35,658 nucleotides of DNA, taken from contig QZJZ01000083.1 in NCBI GenBank assembly GCA_003599815.1, positions 1 through 35,658 of the forward strand. Reading direction: 5' to 3'. Positions 7,750 to 14,363 of this stretch are shown one piece after another. Each line of letters starts with the position of its first letter. Positions within the stretch are counted from its first letter, which is position 1. The DNA comes from Candidatus Auribacter fodinae. GTDB lineage: Bacteria; Auribacterota; Auribacteria; Auribacterales; Auribacteraceae. A program made the position numbers and the translations under genes. Under the pieces are notes generated by a model that made no database searches, was not told the DNA's origin, and saw only the letters and a program-made list of their open reading frames with translations.

Positions 7750-8525
7750 ATACAAAAGCGTTCGATACCAATAACACATATATTGAAGTACAGAATGTCG
7801 ATTTTTTCTACGGAAAAAAACAGGTTCTTTTTAACAACTGCCTGACTCACAGAAAGAATTCAATACTTGCGCTGATCGGTCCGGCGGGAGCGGGGAAATC
7901 GACTCATCTGCGGCTCTATAACCGCCTGTTCGATCTCCACAAAGACCGGCACGCACAAGGAGCTGTGTATATTGACGGCATCAACATTCTTGATCAGAAG
8001 TATGACCTGATTAAACTTCGCAAAAATGTCGGAATGATATTTCGACAACCGACACCATTTCCTATGAGTATTTTTGAAAATATAGCCTACGGGATTCGAT
8101 TACATTACAAGCTCACAAAATCAACGCTTGCGGAACGTGTACGCGTTGCGCTGGAAACGGTTCTGCTCTGGAATGAGGTAAAAGACAGGCTGAACGGCCA
8201 TGCCTATAAACTCACCCCGGCTCAGCAACAGTTACTCTGTATAGCCAGAAGTATTGCCATCGACCCTGAGCTTATTCTCATGGATGAACCGACCGCAGAG
8301 ATTGACGCCATATCGGCCGGAAAACTGGAAGACCTGATCGGCACATTGAAAAAGAAGTACACCATAATCATTGTTCCCCAGAATTTACAGCAGGCGGCGC
8401 GTGTATCTGATTTCTCAATTTTTTTCAATGACGGCAGAATTGTAGAGGCGGTACCGACAAATCAGCTATTTACTAATCCTACGAATAAACAAACTGAAGA
8501 TTATATAACCGGAAGATCGGTTTAA
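7746..8525 (+). CDS. pstB: PstB homologue with altered ATPase motifs
   Basis: By length (259), position and overall sequence this is the ATPase of the phosphate transporter, including the PstB-specific PTPFPMSIFENIAYG and the ending KQTEDYITGR. The ATG at 7746 overlaps the pstA stop; the open frame further upstream is ignored. Walker A is intact (GPAGAGKST, 45-53) and so is Walker B with its Glu (LILMDEP, D180-E181). Three catalytic elements are changed. The Q-loop reads IFRQP, with R100 where family members have Gln. The signature reads LTPAQQQ (156-162) in place of LSGGQQQ. The H-loop reads IVPQN (Q212) in place of IVTHN. The D-loop is also atypical (AEID). It may pair with a normal PstB encoded elsewhere, act at low rate, or be regulatory. 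The reading frame is undamaged. Confidence 0.88.
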   Translation: MNTKAFDTNNTYIEVQNVDFFYGKKQVLFNNCLTHRKNSILALIGPAGAGKSTHLRLYNRLFDLHKDRHAQGAVYIDGINILDQKYDLIKLRKNVGMIFRQPTPFPMSIFENIAYGIRLHYKLTKSTLAERVRVALETVLLWNEVKDRLNGHAYKLTPAQQQLLCIARSIAIDPELILMDEPTAEIDAISAGKLEDLIGTLKKKYTIIIVPQNLQQAARVSDFSIFFNDGRIVEAVPTNQLFTNPTNKQTEDYITGRSV

Positions 8526-8538
8526 AAAGGAGGTTTTA

Positions 8539-9216
8539 ATGTCAGTCCATTTAATTAAGTCAATAGAACAGATAAAGAAGGATATCCTTCATCTCTGCGC
8601 CAATGTTGAGGAAAACCTTCATCTTGCTGTCAAGTCGCTGACCGACAGGGATACCCAACTTGCGGAACACGTTATCAAACATGATAATGTTGTTGATTAT
8701 ATCGAAGTTGATATCGAGGAAGAATGCCTTAAAATACTAGCGCTTCATCAGCCTGTCGCTATCGACCTGCGCTTCATTGTGGCGGTGCTGAAAATCAACA
8801 ATGACCTTGAACGTATTGGCGATCTGGCTGTCAACATAGCTGAACAAGCTCATTTCCTCTCGGAACAACCTAAAATTGATATCCCGTTCGATTTCCCGCT
8901 CATGGTGGAAGATGTGAAAACCATGCTCAAGAAGAGCATTGATGCCCTGATTAACATGGATGCCGCCGCGGCATTGGAAGTATGCCGCTCAGACGATGAG
9001 GTTGACGCGATAAACCGCCAAATGTACGTACAGGTACAGGAAGGCATTAATCGTGATACAAGCTTAACACAGCGGCTGTTGCGGTACCTGTCCGTATCAC
9101 GATACCTCGAACGTATCGCTGACCACGCCACCAACATTGCTGAAGATGTCATTTACATGATATCAGGCACTATCGTCCGCCATAAACCGGATCTGATGAT
9201 AGAAGAAACAAAATAA
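8539..9216 (+). CDS. phoU: PhoU, phosphate signalling and transport regulator
   Basis: This 225-residue cytoplasmic protein is built of two similar three-helix bundles. It bridges the Pst transporter and PhoR and keeps PhoB inactive when phosphate is plentiful. The two metal-cluster repeats are visible: INNDLERIGDLAVNIAEQ at about 90-107 and VSRYLERIADHATNIAEDV near 188-206. The ribosome site AAAGGAGG lies seven bases before the ATG and is the strongest of the operon. phoU closes the operon, 13 bases after pstB and almost touching the convergent mutY-like gene. Confidence 0.94.
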   Translation: MSVHLIKSIEQIKKDILHLCANVEENLHLAVKSLTDRDTQLAEHVIKHDNVVDYIEVDIEEECLKILALHQPVAIDLRFIVAVLKINNDLERIGDLAVNIAEQAHFLSEQPKIDIPFDFPLMVEDVKTMLKKSIDALINMDAAAALEVCRSDDEVDAINRQMYVQVQEGINRDTSLTQRLLRYLSVSRYLERIADHATNIAEDVIYMISGTIVRHKPDLMIEETK

Positions 9217-9221
9217 TTACG

Positions 9222-10052
9222 TTACGCTAATGAGAGGGTTTTGTCAGTTACCACGATGAAACCCTCCTTTTCCAATTGTTTGAGCACTGAATCTATTGTT
9301 TCCCGGGAACTGACAACATTTATATAGACTTCTTCGTACGAAATGGTACCATTTTCTGTCAGGTAGCGAATAATACTTCCTCTCACCTGCCTGAGGGAGC
9401 CTTTGAATGGAGTTTGGCGGGTATAATGCACACTGCGCCTGCCGGGGTTGCCAACCGACTTTTTAAGCGCCGCACCGTAATCCATAAGAGCATAATACCA
9501 GCCTCTCGGATTAGCTCTGTCAAGTGTCTTCTCTATGAAGGGACGCAATACCCCATCATGTACACACTGACTGTCATTGAAGAAAAAATGAATATAGACA
9601 CTGCGAATATTCGTTTCTATAAATACAATAGGGCTATTGTAGGCAAAAGCGCATATGGAAGATGCTGTCGCACAGCCGATTCCGGGCAAAGACTGCAATT
9701 CATCCACTGTTGACGGAATTCGCCCGTTAAACTCATCCATGATACGCTGGGCGCTCTGATGCAAATACAGCGCGCGCCGGTTATATCCCAATCCCTGCCA
9801 GTACGGCATAACCTCTTTCAAAGATACGGAAGCCAATGACTCAACATCCGGAAAGCGTTTTATAAACTCCGTGTATTTGTTCCATACCCTGTCTACCTGT
9901 GTCTGCTGAAGCATTACTTCGGAAATAAAAATATAGTATGGATTATCTGTCAGCCGCCATGGCATGTCGTGCCTGCCATACTGGGAATAAAAGGAATAGA
10001 TATAATCCTGAAACAACCTGAAATCATCCGCATCTAATACCGGTTTATTCAA
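9222..10052 (-). CDS. MutY/Nth-type HhH-GPD DNA glycosylase without Fe-S cluster
   Basis: This base-excision-repair glycosylase (276 residues from TTG 10052) carries the MutY-type SEVMLQQTQV with E45, WQGLGYNRRA, and the helix-hairpin-helix LPGIGCATASS (122-132). At the catalytic Asp position (LDGNV in E. coli MutY) it has FIETNI with E146. The four Cys of the Fe-S loop are absent; the region reads KKSVGNPGRRSVHYTRQ. The C terminus (about 220-276) resembles a winged helix instead of the NUDIX-like 8-oxoG domain. I recall similar cluster-free forms in other phyla, so this is probably a subfamily rather than decay. The start is unsure. TTG 10052 has no ribosome site, while AGGAGG inside troD precedes an in-frame CTG (10104-10106) that would add 18 residues. 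Confidence 0.78.
   Translation of the reverse strand: MNKPVLDADDFRLFQDYIYSFYSQYGRHDMPWRLTDNPYYIFISEVMLQQTQVDRVWNKYTEFIKRFPDVESLASVSLKEVMPYWQGLGYNRRALYLHQSAQRIMDEFNGRIPSTVDELQSLPGIGCATASSICAFAYNSPIVFIETNIRSVYIHFFFNDSQCVHDGVLRPFIEKTLDRANPRGWYYALMDYGAALKKSVGNPGRRSVHYTRQTPFKGSLRQVRGSIIRYLTENGTISYEEVYINVVSSRETIDSVLKQLEKEGFIVVTDKTLSLA
9234..9271 (+). terminator. Possible intrinsic terminator of the pho-pst operon inside the convergent gene
   Basis: Just after phoU the plus strand can form an 8-bp stem, GAGGGTTT (9234-9241) with AAACCCTC (9259-9266), across a 17-base loop, followed by CTTTT. It lies wholly within the 3' end of the opposite-strand glycosylase gene. The T tract is short and the loop long, so the call is tentative. 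Confidence 0.35.
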
Positions 10053-10102
10053 TAGGGGAATAAGCCGATCTTCTTCTGTTCTGATAAAATCGACTGCTGA
10101 TT

Positions 10103-11212
10103 TCAGTATATCATATCCTCCTGAGCGCGTTTACGTCCGGAATCGGTCAGGGCAAGCAGTTCTCCGGAACGAGACAAAAAACCGCTTTTCTGAGCGAACT
10201 GAATAATACGGTTAATCATAGATCGATGCCAGTGCAGGTGCTCCGGCAAGTTGGAAACATTACATTCGATATTGGCGTTTTTCGCATTCTCATGATGCAG
10301 CAGATGTACTAACAGCATGGTTGTAGCGATCTCGCGCTTCTGTTTGCGGCGGGTCAATAATTTTGAGACTAGCCCCCTCTTTGGAGCGACAAGCAGGACA
10401 ACGAGAAACATAACGCCTGACATTGTTGCCATAAAACCCGCGATAGACGCGTCAAAAGCCACTGACAGCCAGAATCCGCTTAAAGCGCTGATCAGACCAA
10501 ATACAGCGCTCAATAACAACATAATCCATAACGTATCGGTTAAAAGATACGCCGCCGCGGGGGGAGCGATCATCAGGGCAACTACTAAAACCGACCCGAC
10601 CGTATCAAAAGCCCCAACCGCCGTTACAGAAACCAGAGACATGAAGACGTAATGTATGGCAAGAGGCGCGAAACCAAGCGTAGCGGCGAGCGCTTTGTCA
10701 AATGTGGCAAGTTTTAATTCTTTATAAAAGATGGTGATAAACGCAAGGTTAATCACAAGTATCACACCCACAACATACACCGCTCGCGGGCCAATGTCAT
10801 GCCCGAAAATGCTGATCCGGTCGAACGGCGCAAATGCCAGTTCTCCCAGCAACACGGCATCTGTATCCAGATGCACGTTTCCGGCATATCTCGATATAAG
10901 TATTACCCCGAGGCTGAATAATGCAGGAAAAACAAGGCCGATGGCTGAATCTTCGTGAACAAGCCGGGTACGAGTCAATAATTCCACTCCGACAACAACC
11001 GCCAGCCCAACCAACCCAGCGCCAACAATAAGTAACGGGGATGCAAGGTTTTCCACAACAAAAAAAGCCAGTACTATACCCAGCAATATCGCGTGGCTGA
11101 TGGCATCGCTCATTAATGACAACCGGCGCAAAACAAGAAACACCCCCGGCAACGCACAGGTAACAGCTACCAGCGAGGCTATAATTTGTATCTCTATATG
11201 CTGAATACTCAT
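10103..11212 (-). CDS. troD: TroD/MntD-type metal ABC permease with winged-helix tail
   Basis: This inner-membrane permease of the ABC-3 family (Mn/Zn/Fe uptake) has 369 residues. The membrane part (about 1-285) has around eight hydrophobic helices, with family segments RRLSLMSDAISHAILLGI and GSVLVVALMIAPPAAAYLL. A cytoplasmic extension of about 80 residues follows (about 290-369). It has a helix-turn-helix-like pattern and ends LTDSGRKRAQE, as winged-helix/DtxR-type proteins often do. It starts three bases after the troC stop, with AGGAG as ribosome site, so the two permeases are co-translated. Treponema TroD is also longer than TroC. The gene symbol rests on similarity of the whole cluster to troABCD. 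Confidence 0.85.
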   Translation of the reverse strand: MSIQHIEIQIIASLVAVTCALPGVFLVLRRLSLMSDAISHAILLGIVLAFFVVENLASPLLIVGAGLVGLAVVVGVELLTRTRLVHEDSAIGLVFPALFSLGVILISRYAGNVHLDTDAVLLGELAFAPFDRISIFGHDIGPRAVYVVGVILVINLAFITIFYKELKLATFDKALAATLGFAPLAIHYVFMSLVSVTAVGAFDTVGSVLVVALMIAPPAAAYLLTDTLWIMLLLSAVFGLISALSGFWLSVAFDASIAGFMATMSGVMFLVVLLVAPKRGLVSKLLTRRKQKREIATTMLLVHLLHHENAKNANIECNVSNLPEHLHWHRSMINRIIQFAQKSGFLSRSGELLALTDSGRKRAQEDMIY

Positions 11213-11215
11213 TTA

Positions 11216-12343
11216 TTACTCCTGAGAAGTCTTTTCCGTTATCTTTTGCGCATGCTCAAAACCAGCGTCCGTCAACGCCCATTCAGACGACCCGAACAGC
11301 CTGACCCAACCTCGCCTTTCCAGTTCCCGCAAATTCTTTTTTACCCCGATGCGGTCAGGGGTTATAGCCTGCAATAACGTTAAGGAATAACTTTTTGTCC
11401 GGTAATTATGTTTGATGGACAGATAGTACAGTTCCAGCAGAACGGTTTGCATGGTTATTCTCATCTTATGCCGATGAAACTGGAAATACTTCCATACTAT
11501 GCCCCTGTTGGGCGCAAACAACATGGAGAATATGACAATTATAGTAATAACTAACACTATCACCGGCCCTGTGGGAAGTTTACTGGTTGTACTGCTCAGC
11601 AAGGCGCCGCTTACACCAGCAAACGCTCCGAACAACGCCGACAGTAAAACCATCATGAACAAACGGTCTGTCCACTGCCGTGCCGCCGCGGCCGGAGCAA
11701 TAATCATCGCGCTCATCAATACCACTCCAACTGTTTGAAGACCAATAACAATCGCTATTACTATGAGCGTTATCTGCATGATATCGATCAATCTCATCGG
11801 AAAACCAAGGCTAGATCCGTAATTCGGGTCAAACGTCAGGAGTTTGAATTCTTTCCAGAATAAATACATCATCAGAAATGACACCGCGCTCAGGATTGCC
11901 ATGAGAATCACGTCACCCTGCATCAGCGTAGCGGCCTGTCCGAAAAGATACTTATCCAACCCGGCCTGACGCGCATCCGGTATTTTCTGAATAAATGTGA
12001 GCAATACCAGACCGAAACCAAAAAATACTGATAATATTATCCCCAGCGCAGTATCGTCTTTGATTCTCGATATGTTTACCACGCCGGACACCATTAGCAT
12101 GCCAATCCAGCCCGCGACAAAGGCACCGGCAAGAAGAATCAAAGGGCTTCTGCTCTGTGTCAGCATGAAGGCTAACGCTATCCCCGGCAACGCCGCGTGA
12201 GATATGGCATCTCCAACAAGGCTTCTCTTGCGCAATACAGCATATACTCCCAACGCCCCTGACAATATGCCGAGCAGTGCTGATCCCAACGCTACATTCC
12301 GTACTGTATAGTCAGTGAAAAAGGTTTTAATATACTCAAGCAT
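11216..12343 (-). CDS. troC: TroC/MntC-type metal ABC permease with winged-helix tail
   Basis: This first permease of the metal transporter has 375 residues when started at ATG 12343 (MLEYIKTFFTDYTVRN). A longer open frame reaches 12379 but runs into the end of troB. Family marks are RKRSLVGDAISHAALPGIAL, KYLFGQAATLM and GVVLMSAMIIAPAAAARQW. After the last membrane helix (to about 285) comes a cytoplasmic tail of about 90 residues with LRELERRGWVRLFGSSEW and ALTDAGFEHAQKI, a winged-helix-like pattern distinct in sequence from the tail of TroD. It starts four bases after the troB stop, behind AAGGG. Confidence 0.85.
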   Translation of the reverse strand: MLEYIKTFFTDYTVRNVALGSALLGILSGALGVYAVLRKRSLVGDAISHAALPGIALAFMLTQSRSPLILLAGAFVAGWIGMLMVSGVVNISRIKDDTALGIILSVFFGFGLVLLTFIQKIPDARQAGLDKYLFGQAATLMQGDVILMAILSAVSFLMMYLFWKEFKLLTFDPNYGSSLGFPMRLIDIMQITLIVIAIVIGLQTVGVVLMSAMIIAPAAAARQWTDRLFMMVLLSALFGAFAGVSGALLSSTTSKLPTGPVIVLVITIIVIFSMLFAPNRGIVWKYFQFHRHKMRITMQTVLLELYYLSIKHNYRTKSYSLTLLQAITPDRIGVKKNLRELERRGWVRLFGSSEWALTDAGFEHAQKITEKTSQE

Positions 12344-12347
12344 ACCC

Positions 12348-13121
12348 TTACATGTTCCCCGCGTTCTTTTCAGCGACAACGACGTTCAAAAACGGTGTAC
12401 GCCCGCCATAGGTCATCTGCAGTTTCTGTTCATTAAACACATCTTTGACCGGTCCGTAAGCGATTGCCCTGACATTAAGCATCATTACCCAGTCAAAATA
12501 TTCGGTCACTGTCTGAAGGTCATGATGCACGACAATCAGCGTTTTTCCTAATGCCTTTAATTCCTTCAGGATAGTAATAATAGCCCGCTCAGTTACAGCG
12601 TCAACACCCTGAAACGGTTCGTCCATAAAATAAATCAGCGCGTCCTGAACAAGAGCCCGGGCAAGGAATACCCTCTGCTGTTGTCCGCCGGATAACTGGC
12701 TGATCTGGCGGTGAGCGAATTTGCTCATTCCCACTTTCTCAAGCGCTTCATGGGCCTGCTGTTTCTCCGCCTTACCCGGCCTTCGTATCCAGCCGAGAGC
12801 GCCGTACCGTCCCATCATGACAACATCGAGCACGGTAGTTGGAAAATCCCAGTCCACGCTGTTTCTCTGAGGAACATAGCCGACTACCTGCCTGCGCTGA
12901 TTATATGATCTCCCAAGGATCGAAACATGCCCGGCGGCAGGCTTAATAAGTCCGAGGATGGTCTTGATCAGCGTGGTTTTTCCCGACCCATTCGGTCCGA
13001 CAATCGCCATCACAACACCGGTCGGCACGCGCAGGTCGACATCCCATAACACGGGCTTTTCATGATAAATGACTGTTAAGTCCTCAACTTCAACAGCATA
13101 TTCCTGTTCTCTGGTCAACAT
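12348..13121 (-). CDS. troB: TroB/MntB-type metal ABC transporter ATPase
   Basis: This 257-residue cytoplasmic ATPase energises metal uptake through TroC and TroD. All motifs are canonical: Walker A GPNGSGKTT (42-50), Q-loop YVPQR, signature LSGGQQQR (143-150), Walker B LIYFMDEP, and H-loop VVHHD. The segment VPQRNSVDWDFPTTVLDVVMM is typical of Mn/Zn uptake ATPases of this family. This makes a useful contrast with the altered PstB in the same window. A GAGGA ribosome site lies upstream of ATG 13121, in the 15-base gap after troA. Confidence 0.9.
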   Translation of the reverse strand: MLTREQEYAVEVEDLTVIYHEKPVLWDVDLRVPTGVVMAIVGPNGSGKTTLIKTILGLIKPAAGHVSILGRSYNQRRQVVGYVPQRNSVDWDFPTTVLDVVMMGRYGALGWIRRPGKAEKQQAHEALEKVGMSKFAHRQISQLSGGQQQRVFLARALVQDALIYFMDEPFQGVDAVTERAIITILKELKALGKTLIVVHHDLQTVTEYFDWVMMLNVRAIAYGPVKDVFNEQKLQMTYGGRTPFLNVVVAEKNAGNM

Positions 13122-13136
13122 GACTTATATAATCCT

Positions 13137-14090
13137 CTATTCTTTATGGGGTGATTCCGATTTTTTACCTGCCAACGCATCTGCGATCGTATCTATATTA
13201 TGCCTGACCATTCCAATATATGTTCCTTCAGGCGTTCCTGAATTACCCATCGCGTCAGAAAACAATTCTCCCCCTATTTCAACATTAAAACCTCGTGACT
13301 GCACAGCCGCCTGCAATGCTTCCACGTTACGGCGCGGGATTGATGATTCCACAAAAATCGCGGGTATTTTCCGCGCGGCGATAAAATCAGCAAGTTTGCG
13401 CACATCAGCGGCTCCGGCTTCCGCTTCCGTACTTATACCCTGCAATCCATAGACTTCAAAACCATATGCCTTGCCAAAATAATGAAACGCGTCATGAGCC
13501 GTGATCAGGACTCTTCTATCTTCCTGCAAAGCCAACGCTCTTTGCTTAACATATGTGTCAAGTTCACTCATCTGCCTTATATATGCTTCGGCATTTGATT
13601 TATAATAATCCGCGTGTTCAGGATCGTATTCTGCAAAAATATCACATATGTTCTGCGCAACGATTATCCACAAACTGACGTCAAACCAGATATGCGGGTC
13701 AGGTGCGTCGGCATACTTCTGCGATACAAGCAGGCGCTCCTCAGGAACGGTTCCGGACACCGCCGCCACCTTTTTATTTTTCATGTGATGGAGGATATCG
13801 CCCATTTTTGCTTCAAGATGCAGTCCGTTATAAAGAATTATGTCAGCCTGCGATAAAACGCGAACGTCTCCTGCGCTTGCTTTGTAAAGATGCGGATCAA
13901 TCCCCGGACCCATCAGCCCTGCAACCTCAACTCTTTCCCCACCGACGTTTTTAGCAACATCAGCGATCATGCCGATAGTAGCAACGACCCTTATAGCGCT
14001 CTTGCCAGTTTCTTTATCAGCCGGCTTCCGGGAACATCCGGCAAAAAATATGATGGCGCACAGACATAGTGTTTTAACTAACAACTTCAT
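13137..14090 (-). CDS. troA: TroA/ZnuA-type metal-binding lipoprotein
   Basis: This 317-residue cluster A-I solute-binding protein delivers Mn2+ or Zn2+ to the permease. It has a lipoprotein signal with lipobox FAGC (Cys19). The metal ligands are visible as H67 (DPHLY), H133 (DPHIW), H199 (TAHDAFHYF) and D279 (ELFSDAMG). This His3-Asp set and the surrounding text (GLQGISTEAEAGA, FVESSIPRRNVEAL, GTYIGMV) closely follow Treponema TroA, and there is no His-rich loop of the ZnuA type. The start ATG 14090 has GGAGATATCA in front. It is the first gene of the tro cluster, transcribed away from pntAA. Whether Mn or Zn is preferred cannot be told from the ligands alone. Confidence 0.9.
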   Translation of the reverse strand: MKLLVKTLCLCAIIFFAGCSRKPADKETGKSAIRVVATIGMIADVAKNVGGERVEVAGLMGPGIDPHLYKASAGDVRVLSQADIILYNGLHLEAKMGDILHHMKNKKVAAVSGTVPEERLLVSQKYADAPDPHIWFDVSLWIIVAQNICDIFAEYDPEHADYYKSNAEAYIRQMSELDTYVKQRALALQEDRRVLITAHDAFHYFGKAYGFEVYGLQGISTEAEAGAADVRKLADFIAARKIPAIFVESSIPRRNVEALQAAVQSRGFNVEIGGELFSDAMGNSGTPEGTYIGMVRHNIDTIADALAGKKSESPHKE

Positions 14091-14139
14091 TGATATCTCC
14101 TTACATAATTATTTTCAAGAATAGAATAGTGAAGTAAGA

Positions 14140-14158
14140 CTTGAATCTCGTGTTTAAG
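14140..14158. promoter_or_regulatory. Inverted repeat at the tro promoter, possible metal-repressor operator
   Basis: CTTGAA (14140-14145) and TTTAAG (14153-14158) form a 6-bp inverted repeat with one G-T position and a 7-base spacer. It lies right at the expected start point of the leftward tro transcript, downstream of the -10 at 14168-14173. Metal transporters of this type are usually repressed by DtxR/MntR/TroR-type or Fur-family proteins; none is encoded in the window. The assignment is inference. Confidence 0.25.
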
Positions 14159-14167
14159 TTTAAAAAA

Positions 14168-14196
14168 ATTATATACCACTCCTGCCGTTTAGAAAA
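14168..14196 (-). promoter_or_regulatory. troA: Candidate tro operon promoter
   Basis: On the minus strand a perfect -10 TATAAT (14168-14173) stands 17 bases from a weak -35 TTTTCT (14191-14196). It gives a leader of about 70 bases before troA. The weak -35 would suit an activated promoter or one with other contacts. Confidence 0.45.
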
Positions 14197-14265
14197 GAAC
14201 ATAATACATAACGTACTACTGAATTTTGTTTCTGCGTTTATAAAAATATTATACCTATTCAGACC

Positions 14266-14293
14266 TTGACACTACCTTTTTTTATGATATTGT
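14266..14293 (+). promoter_or_regulatory. pntA: Candidate pnt operon promoter
   Basis: A perfect -35 TTGACA (14266-14271) and a -10-like TATTGT (14288-14293) are separated by 16 bases. Transcription would begin near 14300, right at an inverted repeat (14300-14320), with a leader of about 64 bases before the pntAA ATG at 14364. Confidence 0.5.
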
Positions 14294-14299
14294 ATTCTT

Positions 14300-14320
14300 C
14301 TAATTAGTTACTGTAATTAG
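14300..14320. promoter_or_regulatory. Inverted repeat CTAATTA-N7-TAATTAG in the pnt leader
   Basis: A perfect 7-base inverted repeat with a 7-base spacer starts at the predicted transcription start of the pnt operon. It could be a repressor operator. As RNA the stem is all A-U apart from one pair and would be weak, so a DNA-binding role is more likely. No matching regulator is identified. Confidence 0.3.
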
Positions 14321-14363
14321 GGATATGTTTTTGCCACCATAAGATCTAACCATGAGGTAAATA

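Noticed and set aside
10317..10958. Open frames on the plus strand within the troD region
   Set aside because: They are shadows of a long hydrophobic permease gene; their translations are Thr/Ala-rich and unlike known proteins.
14091..14363. Manganese (yybP-type) riboswitch before troA or a small RNA before pntAA
   Set aside because: No conserved yybP-like core or long structured leader is visible; both leaders are short and AT-rich.
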